Part shown: positions 1 through 12,200 of the stretch, piece after piece
Numbering within the stretch: the stretch's first letter is position 1
Layout: every line of letters begins with the position of its first letter
Source: Rhabdophis nuchalis
Lineage: Eukaryota; Chordata; Lepidosauria; Squamata; Natricidae
Direction: 5' to 3'
NCBI GenBank assembly: GCA_039707465.1
Contig: CM077648.1
Span: 75,072,119 to 75,136,118, forward strand
Length of the DNA stretch: 64,000 nt
Notes under the pieces: model-generated
What the model was told of the DNA's origin: nothing
Databases searched by the model: none
The model's input: only the letters and a program-made list of their open reading frames with translations
Program-made: the position numbers and the translations under genes

Positions 1-152
<152 letters not shown>

Positions 153-281
153 GCCAGGGTGAATAGTATTTCTCTGAATGGGCCATGACAAAGATTCTGG
201 GACTAAAGAGGCTGGGTCCCATTGCCCAGGGCCAACATCTAGGGTCCTTTCAGCGGAGGCAAAATGGTAGGGGTCATTGCC

Positions 282-470
282 CTGGTATTGCTGTCTTCGG
301 GTGTTTTCCTGTGTAAGTATGAAATTGTTTTTGCAACGTTTCGGCAAGATCTCATTTGCCATCTTCAGGCTTCGGAACGAAGTCTGAAGATGGCAAGTGA
401 GATCTTGCCGAAACGTTGCAAAAACAATTTCATACTTACACGGGAAAACACCCGAAGACAGAAATACCAG
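282..470. repeat. Long near-perfect palindrome (foldback element)
   Basis: The left arm starting CTGGTATTGCTGTCTTCGGG is the reverse complement of the right arm ending CCCGAAGACAGAAATACCAG, with only a few mismatches over about 90 bp per arm and almost no spacer. Each arm contains GCAACGTTTCGGCAAGATCT or its complement. No coding content. Probably a foldback derivative of a retroelement terminus. Confidence 0.85.
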
Positions 471-483
471 CATATATGTAGGT

Positions 484-697
484 ATGCTGGCATAGCTGGC
501 TTCGGGGATTTTCCCGTGTATAAGGCATAGAAAAGTTGTTGCAACGTTTCGACAAGATCTCACTTGTCATCATCAGGCAGGCTCTCACAGACACAAGCCT
601 GCCTGATGATGACAAGTGAGATCTTGTCGAAACGTTGCAACAACTTTTCTATGCCTTATACACGGGAAAATCCCTGAAGCCAGCTATGCCAGCGCAT
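484..697. repeat. Second long palindrome, related core
   Basis: Arms of about 95 bp starting ATGCTGGCATAGCTGGCTTC flank a spacer of about 20 bp near 580-598. It shares the GCAACGTTTCG and AAGATCTCACTTG core with the palindrome at 282-470 but has different outer sequence. The two sit 13 bp apart. Confidence 0.85.
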
Positions 698-708
698 ATA
701 TATATATA

Positions 709-741
<33 letters not shown>

Positions 742-830
742 GTATGTTTATGTATGTATGTATGTTTATGTATGTATGTATGTTTATGTATGTATGTATG
801 TATGCATGCATGCATGCATGTATGTATGTT
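697..830. repeat. (TATG)n/(TATATG)n microsatellite
   Basis: TATA units grade into TATATG and then TATG with scattered TTTATG variants and a short GCAT run. Open frames through it are low-complexity artefacts. Confidence 0.95.
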
Positions 831-869
831 ACGTTTTTGAGCTGATCAATAAATAAGTCAGGGAGACTA

Positions 870-1012
870 GTATAGATTTATTTTGAGCTTTTTAGCTCTC
901 ATCAGCTAACCATAACCTTACTGGGATTCGAACCGGGGCTGTATTCCATGCCAGGCAAGAGCCTTAGCCATTAAGCCAGCCAGGTTCTCTTCCTGCTCAG
1001 CTGAGACAGGAG
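870..1012 (-). mobile_element. tRNA-derived SINE fragment
   Basis: On the minus strand a pol III A-box-like TGGCTTAATGG is followed about 50 bp later by a perfect B box GGTTCGAATCC. The surroundings are not a foldable tRNA gene and lead into GCTAGCTGATGAGAGCTAAA, which recurs in the adjacent palindrome. A tRNA gene is excluded because no acceptor stem forms. Confidence 0.6.
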
Positions 1013-1160
1013 GATAAGTATATATAATTGTTCCACAACACCCTATTAGGGCCCCAATTAAGGGAGGAAGCATACTGCTTTCCTTTTCTGCCTTTCGGCT
1101 CATCACCAGAGACCATCTAGACAGAAAGCTATTAGTTTCGTTGTGTCTTTTTTTATATAT

Positions 1161-1350
1161 ATGTGTGTTAAGTTTTTTTGAGCTGATAAATAAATAGGGA
1201 GACTAGGATAGATCTATTTCGAGCTATTTAACTCTCAATCCCAGTAAGGGTATGGCTAGCTGATGAGAGCTAAATAGCTCGAAATAGATCTATCCTAGTC
1301 TCCCTGTTTATTTATTTATCAGCTCAAAAAAACCTAACACACACACACAC
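1161..1350. repeat. Third long palindrome with CA-rich ends
   Basis: The arms (about 1161-1237 and 1259-1345) are reverse complements: TGTGTTAAGTTTTTTTGAGC on the left against GCTCAAAAAAACCTAACACA on the right. The spacer contains CAATCCCAGTAAGGGTATGG, a fragment of the SINE seen at 870-1012, so the foldback was probably built from inverted SINE-tail copies. A half arm also lies at 841-905. Confidence 0.8.
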
Positions 1351-1939
1351 ATGAAATATTAGTAAAAGATGTGAAGTAAACAATTGACCACACCTATTGG
1401 TCTTTTGCCATATCACTTGAACCACTGCCTAAATCTTTCAAAGCAAAGACAAAACTTCCTTTGTTACTGTACTTCATAATTATTTTAAAATAAATTTTAA
1501 ATCACTGAAATGCAATGGTTTGATAACTGTATCAACTGTAGGAAGTAATATTACTTCTAGAGGATTCTCAGTCTAAAAACTGATGATACAAGCTAAGGGA
1601 AACGGAGTTTATTGAGAGAGATAATATGGAAACCAAGTGTTGGAAGTACAGAATATTATTTTTTTATTAGTAAACAGTGTTGTAAAATTAGATCTGGGAA
1701 ACCAAAATGAGCATTAAAAAGATAGAAAATTAGCCTACTTGTGAGACCATAAGTTTCACTTTGACTACCTTACAAGAAATGAAACAAAGAATTTGAGCAA
1801 AGAACCCAGAGAAATTGTAAGTAGCAGTTAAGGATGGTAATGCTATCCTTATAGAATGACTTGGTTTCTTCGTTCCTGGTCTTCATGTTTTACTTACAAA
1901 GGGCCTAGTTTTACCTTTATCCTTTCTTTTTTGTCCAAG
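1351..1939. other. TBC1D15 intronic sequence, nothing recognised
   Basis: AT-rich unique-looking sequence before the first exon in the window. I searched for the preceding TBC1D15 exon here and did not find it. Confidence 0.6.
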
Positions 1940-2043
1940 GGGCTTTGTCATGCTTTGAGGAAGGAAGTATGGAAATTCCTCTTGGGTTACTATTCATGGA
2001 CTAGTACAAAGGATGAGAGGACAAGTATGCAGAAAAGGAAAAC
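1940..2043 (+). CDS. TBC1D15: TBC1D15 coding exon, start of TBC domain
   Basis: Encodes GLCHALRKEVWKFLLGYYSW and on to QKRK, the characteristic first helices of the TBC domain (xLRxxVWxxLLGYY). The acceptor is TCCAAG before GGG; the donor is GTAAGC at 2044. It ends in phase 2 (codon AC|A). Confidence 0.93.
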
Positions 2044-3351
2044 GTAAGCATGATATATTAAAATAGTGACACATTTAAACAGAAAGCAGCAAAATGTCAT
2101 ACCTTTCTGTGGGATTGGGGAAGATGGCTTACGTTAGTTGGCTAATGACATTAAGAGTGGTTATACTGAGATTTGTTCATGTGGAGCTGTTTTGGGGTAT
2201 GTTAAATCTAAGATTTGCACGCTGATTTTATTTTGCCAATTATCATGGCAATAATAATAGTTTCCTGGTTTGCTGCCAAAGATCTGTTGTATTTTTTATG
2301 ATATTTTAGCACCAAAAAAGAGAAGTGGGCCCATTGTCCATTCCTTCACTAAATATGTGCAACCAGGCTTTAGAATCAGGGTATCTGTTGTGTGATTGGA
2401 GGACAGTATTAAATATCATTACCCTATATTGTGAAGTTATCTTTTGGGTTCTTAAAGAATTATATAATTTAAAGACTAAGCAAAAGTCATAAAAGTATAA
2501 ATGTTATTCCCACGCAAAGTAGTAACTACCAACGACCGTATTTTTCAGAGTATAAGATGCACCTTTTTTCCTCTAAAAAGAGGCTGAAAATCTGGGTGCG
2601 TCTTATACATCGAATACAGCATTTTTTGCCTCCTGAAGCCCCGCCCCTTCACCAAAATGGCCATGCGCATACCCTTATGGAGGCTTCCAGAGAGCTCCTG
2701 GGGGCTGGGGAGGGCAGAAATGAGCAAAAAACAGGGCGTTTTTGCCCCCCCAGCGCTCAGCAGCACTCTATAAGCCTCCGTAAGGCTATGCATGCTATTT
2801 TTTTTACCAAAAAACGGCCCGTTTTCACGAAAAAAAACAGGCCGTTCTTCCTCGTTTTGCCCCTCCCAGAGCACTCTGCAAGCCCCCCCAAGACTATTCA
2901 TGCCATTTATTGGGGAAAAAACCGGGGCCATTTTCACGAAAAACGGGCAGTTTGGGGGAGGTTTGCACAATGCAAAAAGGTTTTTTTTTCTCCTTTCGGA
3001 AAGCTGTTTATTTAGAGTGATTGATGAGAATTACGTTGGTCAAGTACTGTGCCTGCAGAAACAAAGATTTGTTCCAAAGATGGTCAGTGACTTCCTTCTC
3101 CAGCACATGGGTAAATACACCTGGAAACATCTGCCTACCTACCTACCTACTCTCTCTCTCCCTACCTATCTACTGTATTTCTCTCTCTCTCTATTTCTCT
3201 CTCTATTTTTCTCTCTCTATCCCTCTACCTACCTACCTACCTACCTACATATCTACACTCTCTCTCTCCCTACCTACCTACTGTATTTCTCTCTCCCCCC
3301 TCTCTATCTACCTATCTACCTACTCTCTCTCCCCCTACCTATCTATCTATC

Positions 3352-3426
<75 letters not shown>

Positions 3427-6086
3427 ATCTACTTATCTATCTACACACACTCTCCCTACCTACCTACCTACTGTATTCTCTCTCTCTCTTCCCCACCTAC
3501 CTACCTACCGACCTACTGTATTTTTCCCTCTCTCCCTCTCTCTCCCTCTATCTACCTACCTACTTTAAAAAAAAATTGCCTCTTCAAAACCTGGGTGTGT
3601 CTTATACTCCGGTGCGTCTTATCCTCCGAAAAATACGGTAGCTACTTGCAAATGAAAAATGTGAACTATCTTTCTTTTTAATTGTTCATATTTCAAATTA
3701 CACAATATCTTTAGCATGCTTTCTGATTTTTCTAATTCTTCAGAGATGAGTATTTCAGAATGAAGCTTCAGTGGAAATCTGTCAGCGAAGAACAAGAAAA
3801 AAGAAACTGTAGACTGAGGGATTACAGAAGTCTTATTGGTAATTTTTAGAAGTATAACATTCCATACAATACAAATATTAAAGATAAATGTTTTTTTCCT
3901 ATTAGATGAACATATATTGTATATTTTTAAAAGATTATTTCAGATCATCGGAGTTGCTCAATTCTTTTCCCTTCCTTATTATCTTTCCATGTAAACAGGT
4001 AACTTCCTAAGGAAATGCACAATACAAAAGTAACAATATAACGGCTTCAGTCCATTCATGCATTTTTTGTTATACAGTAGTTACTTCACTATGCTAAATT
4101 AAACGGGGGTGTTTTTTTTAGTCTGGAATATAAAGCAATATCATTTTAAAAGCTCTATAAGAGGCTCTTCTGCTTCCTTGTTTATTTAACTAATCTATAC
4201 AGATGCCCATTTGCCATGTAACAAATAATGAAAAATAACAATAATAAACCAACAATTATAAATACATTGCACTGAGGACAAATGTATACATTCAAGCAAT
4301 TGAAATTCACAAAACCTCCTGATTCAATGTCTAGGGGAAGAGCCAGGGCTTTAAAGCCTTTCAGAAAAGGCAAGTGGGGTCAGAGTCATCTGGATCTCAG
4401 GGGAAACTTTGTTCCAAAAGACAGGCATTGAGACAGAGAAGGCACGTCTCCTGGGTCCTGCATGATGACACTGTTTGAGTGATGGGACCTGGATTATGCC
4501 AACCCTCTGAAATCTTATTTCAAGTGGAACCACCGTTATACAAGCATTGGCATAAAGGCAACACATTACTTTGCAGTAGGTTTCAATGAAAATCAGATTG
4601 TGATGGTGTGGATTATATGGCATATTCAGTGGCAGAAAAGCATGTAAACACTCAGCATAGCAATAATTAAGCTATATGATATGATGAAGGTTTCCATTGA
4701 TATCATCTGATGTCAGAACAAGAGTCACTTTGGTGTAATGGTTAAATCATAAGGCTAAAAGTTTAGTTTAGTTTTAGTTTTATTTGGTTTATATCCCGCC
4801 CTTCTCCAAAAGGACCAAGGGTGGCGCACAGGAATTTAAAATAACATACAAAATAATACAAAAATACAAAAAATTTAAACACCCATTAAATACCAAGTCC
4901 TGCGCTAAAACCAATTAAAACTATACTAGTCACAGCGGAGGTTATGTTAGGCCGGCTTGATGAAAGAGATGTGTTTTTAAACACTGGCGGAAGAGGCGGA
5001 GGTCAGTGATGGTACGGAGTTCAGGGGGTAGGTCGTTCCACAGGGCGGGGCCCGCCACAGAGAAGGCCCTTCCCCTGGGTGTCGCCAGTCGGCATTGTCC
5101 GGCCGACGGCATCCTGAGAAGGCCCTCTCTGTGGGAGCGTATCGGTCTAAGGCAGGCATGTCCAAAGTCCGGCCCGTGGGCCATTTGCGGCCCGGGGGTC
5201 GGTTTAATATGGCCCTCCAACAGCCCTCCCTGCTCTGTATAAATGTGGCCCTCCCTTCCTCCCTCTGTCTCTGGGGCTGTGTGGCTGGGAGGGAGGTGGA
5301 CGGAGGTTACGGACGCCTCCTCCCGCAGCGGGCGAGGGAGCAGGCGGGGTGAGCACCCAAGGCTACCGTCATCTTAAGCACCACCGAGGCTGTCGCCCAG
5401 CAGGGGCGTCAGGCAGGGAAGCCGGTCGCGCCTCCATCGCTGCACGTTCTGGGGCTGCGAAGCTGGGAGGGAGGTGAACGCGCGGCCCCAGAACGTCCGC
5501 TTGGCGCGTTCACCTCCCTCCCAGCCACGCAGCCCCAGAACGTGCAGCTCCTGCCGCACAAGGTCGCCCGGCAGGGGCGTTAGGCAGGGAAGACGGACGC
5601 GCGGCCTCAGAACGTAAGCCGTGGTGCCTGCCGGAGGGAGCCGCGATGGAGACGCGACCGGCTTCCCTGCCTGACGCCCCTGCCGGGCGACAGCCTCAGT
5701 GGTGCTTAAGATGACGGTAGCCTTGGGTGCTCACCCCGCCTGCTCCCTCGCCCGCTGCGAGTGGCGAGGGAGTGACTGACAGACACAGAGAGAGACAGAA
5801 GGGGAGGGAGGGAAAGACAGAGAGACAGACAGAGACAGAGAGAAAGAGAGGGAGGGAGAGAGACGGAGAGAGACACAGATAGAGAATGAATCGGAATCGG
5901 ATTGAATCGGACAGACGGGGAAAGAGGGAGAGACAGACATACAGAGAGAGGGAGGGAGGGAGAGAATCAGAGAGAGTGACACACAGAGACAGGGAGAGAC
6001 AGAGAGAGGGAGGGAGAGACAGATAGAGACTGATTAAGTGAGTGAGAGACAGACAGACAGACAGACAGACACACACACAGAGTGAC

Positions 6087-6121
<35 letters not shown>

Positions 6122-6169
6122 AAGAAAGAAAGAGAAAGAGAAAGAAAGAGAGAAAGAGCGAGAGAAATG

Positions 6170-6204
<35 letters not shown>

Positions 6205-9200
6205 AGACAGAAAGAAAGAGAAAAAGAGCGAGAGAAATGGAGAGAGAGAGAGGAAGAAAGAGAGAAAGGTAGGTAAGTATTTTAAAATTTTATTTTCAAT
6301 ACATTGTGAAAACTCAACTGTCAGTTGATCTTAATGTTATGAAATGAAAAGTATGTCATTTGCAATTAACTTGGCATAAAATAATTTATTTGCATTTAAT
6401 TGTAATGGTTCAAAGAATGTTCGGAAAAATGTTCGGCCCTCCACCATGTTCACTTCATCCAATATGGCCCTCTTTGAAAAAAGTTTGGACACCACTGGTC
6501 TAAGGGATATTTGGGGCAGGAGACGGTCTCGCATATAACTAGGTCCCGAGCCATGGAGCGCTTTGAAGATGGTCGTCAAGACCTTGAAGCGCACCCGAAA
6601 GACCACAGGAAGCCAGTGCAGCTCGCGCAGGATCGGTGTTATATGGGAGAATCTAGAGGCTCCCGTAATCACCCGCGCGGCTGCATTCTGCACTAATTGT
6701 AGCTTTCGAGTGCACCTCAAGGGAAGCCCCATGTAGAGAGCATTGCAGTAGTCGAGTCAGGATGTCACGAGGGCCTGAGTGACTGTGCGAAGGGCAGCCC
6801 GGTCCAGTAAGGGGCGCAATTGGCGCATCAGGCGTACCTGATGAAACGCCCCCCTGGCCACGGCCGCCACATGGTCTTCCATGGACAGCCGGGAATCCAG
6901 GAGGACACCCAAATTGCGCGCCCTCTCCACGGGGGCCGGTGTTTCGCCCCCAATGGCCAGAGTTGGAGTAATCTGGCTGAACCGGGGTGCTGGAAACCAC
7001 AGCCACTCAGTCTTGGACGGGTTGAGCTTGAGTTTGTTACTACCCATCCAGATCCGTACGGCTTCCAAACACCGGGACATCACCTCAACGGCATCGTTGG
7101 GGTGGTCTGGGGTGGATATGTACAGCTGAGTATCATCAACATACAGATGATATCCCACCCCAAAACCACGGATGATCTCACCCAGGGGCTTCATATATGT
7201 GTTGAATAGGAGGGGCGAGAGGACCGACCCCTGAGGAACCCCGCATAAGAGGGGCCTCGAGGCCGACCTCTGCCCCCCTGCCAATGCATATTGCGACCGA
7301 CCAGAGAGGTAGGATGAGAACCACCGCAAAACGGTGTCGTGGAAACTGTTGGGCCACCACACTCTCAACAACCTTCGCTAAAAAGTGAAGGTTGGAGACT
7401 GGACGGAAGTTCTCTAATAATGCTGGGTCCAGGGACGGCTTCTTGAGGAGGGGCCTTACTACCGCCTCTTTCAAGATGGCAGGCAAGGACCCCTCACTCA
7501 AAGATGCGTTGACAATGCCCTGGAGCCAGCCTCGTGTCGTCTCCCAGGATGCCAGTACAAGCCAGGAGGGACACGGGTCCAATAAACATGTGGTAGCCTT
7601 AAGTCTCTTTGACAACCTGTCCATATCCTCGGTAGTAACAAAGTCAAACTCCTCCCAGAATGGTGCCTCAAGACCAACTTCGGACAGTCCGACTGGACCA
7701 CTCTCGATGGAGGGTAGCTCATTCCGAATCCGAGTGATTTTCTCCTGCAGATAAATCCCAAATTCCTCTGCTCGACCCTGTAAAGGGGCTTCCCGCGGCC
7801 TCTGGTGAAGGAGGGAGCGGGTTACCCCAAACAGGGCGGCAGGGCGGTTATCTGCGGATGCAATAAGGGTGGCACAATACTCACGTTTGGCCACCCTTAT
7901 CGCCACTAAGTAAGTCCTAATATGGGTTCTCACTAGTGTTCGGTCGGCTTCGGAGCGAGAGGATCTCCATCTGCTCTCTAGGCGTCTCTTGTGGCATTTC
8001 ATCTCCCTCAGCTCCTCGGTGAACCAAGGAGCCTGGGTGACTCGTCGCCGCAAGAGAGGCCGCAAGGGCGCGACTCGGTCCAAGGCCCCCGTGGCCGCAC
8101 TTAACCATGCGGCCACCAGGTCCTCAGTCGAGTTATGGGGCAAGTCCACAGGCATTGGCCCAAGCTCCCTCTGGAACCTTACCGGGTCCATCAGGAGCCT
8201 GGGGCGGAACCATATAGGAATATTCAGCTCCGCCTCCCTGCGGTGGGGTGCGGCGATTGGAAAGTCCAGCCGAAGGAGAGCGTGATCTGTCCATGACAGG
8301 GGTGTGATGACTAAATTCCCTATTCCCAGATCACTACTCCACTGTCCCGAGACGAAGATTAAGTCCAGGGTGTGTCCACCCTCGTGAGTAGGGCCTAAAA
8401 CTACCTGGGTCAGGTCCATGGCTGTCATGGAAGCCATGAACTCCCGAGCTACTCCAGAGGTCTCCCCTACTGATGGCAGGTTGAAGTCCCCCATGACCAA
8501 AAGTCTGGGGGTCTCAACCGCCGCCTCGGCTATCACCTCTAGGAGCTCGAGCAGGGCTGTTGTTGCATAGCGAGGAGCCAGGTATACAACTAACACGCCC
8601 AACTGCCTCCCTAGGCCCCATTTCACAAGGAGGGACTCACATCCGGTCGTCTGAGGGATCGTGGTCTCCTTCGGCTCAAGACCTTCCCTAATCATAATTG
8701 CCACCCCCCCACCCCTCCCCAGGGTCCTAGGCTGATGGAAGGCTCGGTAGCCTGGTGGGCACATTTCTACGAGGGGTAAACCCCCCTCGAGGCCCAACCA
8801 GGTTTCCGTTATACCCACCAGGACCGGGTCCCCCTCTGACACAAGGTCACGAGTGAGGGGGGCTTTGTTCACCACGGACCTGGTGTTGCATAACATCAGC
8901 CTAGGGCCCCGGCTCTGTGGTCCTTGCCCACCTAGTCTGCGATGGGAGCACGGGGAGTTGGAGCGCGTGACCACCTGTAACCAGCAGCCACGGTCCTCTA
9001 ACCCCATCCGTCTCCTACCGCCCCTGCCCCTCCCCAGAACCGAACTAATGGTCAAAACCTCAGTGGAAACGACCCCCCCTCCCCTTCCTCCGTTTCTTCT
9101 CTTCCGCCGGCCGGCCTAGCTCTGTTCCGCCCCCTAGCTGGACTATCCCTCCCCTCCTCCCTGGAACCCCCTAAAAGCCGAATTAATACCACAAGAACAT

Positions 9201-12200
9201 AAATCCACGAGAACATAAAAACCACGAGAACATAAATCCTGCCTTAGGCATAAAGCCAGCTGGGTGACCTTGGCCAGTAAATTTCTCTCACCCCCTAAGA
9301 AGGAAGGAGTGGCAAACGACTTCTGAAAAACTTTGCCAAGAAAACCGCAGGGACTTGTTCAGTCAGTCTCCGAGAATTGAACATGATTGAAAAGAAGAAG
9401 AAAATTATCAGAACATCCAATTGGAACCCCAACAAAATTTAAACTTGATTGCATATAATTTTATTACCATTAAATATAAAGCAATACCATACACCTAGAG
9501 TTTGACTCACATTTAACATATTTAAAGAAGATCCAAATAAGATTTGTTTTATTGATTTTGTTTTGTTTTGTTTTAATCACAACTTTCTATAAAATGTAAC
9601 ATTTAGAAAGTGTTTGAAAATTTGTTTACTGGTAATCCTCACTGGTTATTTAGCAATTGTTTAAAATTATGATCAATCCCCAACCATCAACTAACCATCG
9701 AATTTTGAAGTTTCAGCATCGTCCTGCCCCATGGTCACATGACTGCATTTTGGGCAGTCAGCAGCCATTTGCATTTATGGCCACCCACAGTGCCCTGTAA
9801 TCATGTGTCCATGATTTACAACAGATTTGATGAAAATGGGTGTTTACTTCCAGTTTCCAGTAAAAACTGCCCCATGGTGAATTGTGGGTTTACTTAATGA
9901 TTGTGATGTTTGCTTAACATTGTGCAAAAGGATCAGTTCACATCATGGTCACTTATGACTGTCACAACGTACAACTATAATTCCCAGGCTCAAGAACTAT
10001 CCATATTAGAAATAATTTTGAGACAAATATTTTTTCTTTCAAATTACCATATTTTTATCAGTTGTTTTAATGCCTTTATTTTGCTAGCTATTTCAAGTTC
10101 AACAGTTTTAAAAATGGAAATCCAAAGATATAGTTTTCAAGCTGTTTTGAAATTTTATTAAATCTATGCTTTTTTTCTAGAAAAGGATGTAAATAGAACT
10201 GATAGAACAAATACATTTTATGAGGGTCAAGATAATCCTGGATTGATACTGCTTCATGACATTTTGATGACCTATTGTATGTATGACTTTGATCTGGGTA
10301 AGTAAAACAATCTTTTATTGATCCTTTGAATTATTATTTCTTGAAATTATTCAAAGACAGTCTGATGTATTCAATTTTAAAATTTTAGTTAAGAGGAGTA
10401 AGAAAAAGAGTATATTAGATAACATGTTAAAGTGCAGAATATATTTATAGCATATTTATATTGTACTCTGTCATGAAGGAGGTCCAGTACTATTAGGCAT
10501 ACTTACTTTTAATACTTTATAAAGTACTTATTAAAATGTATTATAAGTTTTGAAATTGTATTTATTTCTATATCTTGGTGTGTGTGTGTGTGTGTAGATG
10601 GATATCTTTTCAAAGTATTTGTTCTTAATTCTAGTATTTGTCACCTGAGAAAAGAGAAATGTTCAACAATTCGTTTTTTCTTTTCTTTTAAGGATATGTT
10701 CAAGGAATGAGTGACTTACTTTCACCTATTTTATATGTGATGGAGAATGAAGTGGATGCTTTCTGGTGCTTCGCATTGTACATGGATCAAATGGTAAATA
10801 TTTTCATCTTCTATATTATTATTCTATTAAGACTTAAAAATATTACTTCCTTATGTCACCTGCTCTGATTCTTCATATTATATTTCTTACTTAGTAGTAT
10901 ATTCAGACATAAAGTGTTAAAATTGCTACATGAAGTCAGAAGCAGATTAAATATTCTGAATTGTATCTATATAGTCAAACTGCAAAAATGGCTTTTTTAA
11001 AGGAGTCGATACATATAATTTCTGACTCTTCAATTAGTTACTTGAATCTGGTTGTACCTTCCATTGTAGTTAATCATTGTTATATTATATTGTTATATTC
11101 TTATTTGTATTTAAGTCTAAGAACCACAGAGAGGGCTCACAACTTGGGTGTCCTCATGGACTCTCAGCTGTCTTTAGAAGAGCACATGATGGCCGTGGCC
11201 CGGGGGGCCTTTTATCAGGTTCGCCTGATACGCCAATTGCGTCCCTTTCTGGATCGTGACGCCTTATGCACTGTCACTCAAGCTCTCGTCACCTCCCGCC
11301 TGGACTACTGTAACGCTCTCTACATGGGGCTTCCCTTGAGGTGCACCCGGAGGCTCCAGTTAGTTCAGAATGCGGCCGCGCGGGGGATTTTGGGAGCATC
11401 TAGACGCTCCCATGTGACACCTCTCCTGCGTGAGCTGCACTGGCTGCCTGTGACCTTCCGGGTGCGCTTCAAGATTCTAGTGACCACCTTTAAAGCGCTC
11501 CATGGCAAGGGACCTGGTTACCTGTAAGACCGCCTCCTGCTGCCAAATACCTCCCACCGACCAGTCCGCTCCCACAGAGAGGGCCTCTTCAGGGTGCCGT
11601 CGGTCAGACAATGTCGGCTGGTGACCCCCAGGGGAAGAGCCTTCTCTGAGGCAGCTCCTGCCCTCTGGAATGACCTACCCCCTGAATTATGCACGATCAT
11701 AGACCTACATCCCTTCTGTCGGCCCGGAAGACACATCTATTTTGTGCAGCCGGCCTATCATAGTATTTTAATTGGGTTTTAGCATTGGGTGTTATAATTA
11801 ATGAGGCCAAACTATTTAATATTTATTAATCTGCTATCTTAACTTTTGTATTTCTTCTTTTTATTGTGACTGTTCACCGCCCTGAGTCCCGAGAGGGAGA
11901 AGGGCAGTATATAAATTGAATAAAACTAAACTAAACTGTTGCCTAATTTTTTGTTCTCTTCCTCCTGAGCTATTTTCCTATGTGTCATTTAAATTATAAA
12001 CTAGTAGATGGCAATTCTTGGATTTTGCCAAACATTTGTAAGCTGTTCTGGGTCACTGTGGCTGAATCTATATAAATAAAAATTTAAAATAGTTTGTGCA
12101 AAATCGCTAATCTCAGAAAGTACTGCATCGATCGGCACCAAATGTTCACACAATGTTGCTAAGAAAGGGAGTAACAATCATACGTACATTTTGTGTGGCT

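Larger units (their letters stand above)
4942..9055 (-). pseudogene. Disrupted ORF2-like endonuclease/reverse transcriptase of LINE copy A
   Basis: The first frame (from 9055) encodes an AP-endonuclease-type domain with VGITETWLG, LLVMGDFNLPS and LDLIFVSGQ, then the linker and RT N-terminus up to FRPVSNLHFLAKVVESVVAQ. At about 7336 roughly 215 bp are missing relative to the 35211 copy, removing the FDTIDH block and shifting frame. The RT continues in another frame (7371 to 6757) and has YVDD at 7132-7143 where the sister copy has the usual YADD. A CGA-to-TGA change stops it at about 6757; the C-terminus continues at 6732 and, beyond the hAT insertion, at 5145-4942. Confidence 0.85.
4760..9180 (-). 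mobile_element. L2/CR1-superfamily LINE, near complete, inactivated (copy A)
   Basis: Reading from 9180 down to 4760: GC-rich 5' part, apurinic-endonuclease-like domain, reverse transcriptase, C-terminal domain, and a 3' end with GCGCCACCCTTGG, a GGGCGGGATATAAA hairpin remnant and an AAACT-type tail at 4760. It inserted antisense into a TBC1D15 intron. It is interrupted by a hAT element at 5153-6497; removing that element and one target duplication restores collinearity with the copy at 35211. Further damage: a deletion of about 215 bp in the RT near 7336 and a premature TGA at about 6757. The 5' boundary is approximate. Confidence 0.88.

Noticed and set aside
603..645. A fully functional hammerhead ribozyme
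   Set aside because: Only the domain-II-like core is visible; there is an extra base before stem II and I could not find stem III with a GUH cleavage site, so it is reported as a core-like motif only.
932..1000. Possible tRNA gene (perfect B box on the minus strand)
   Set aside because: No acceptor or anticodon stem can be drawn and the sequence continues into SINE-like repeat; treated as a SINE.
3133..3564. CRISPR-like regularly spaced repeats
   Set aside because: Eukaryotic minisatellite with variable unit length and no unique spacers.
2557..3641. Overlapping ORFs of 152, 206 and 258 codons on + and 141 on -
   Set aside because: They run through the mariner-like MITE and its CTAC/CTAT array; the translations are low-complexity (SLPTYL, IYLS repeats) on several frames at once.
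5696..6276. ORFs up to 126 codons rich in L/S/C or R/E/K
   Set aside because: Generated by the purine-rich array; the same holds for the 180- and 146-codon frames at 60156-60698.
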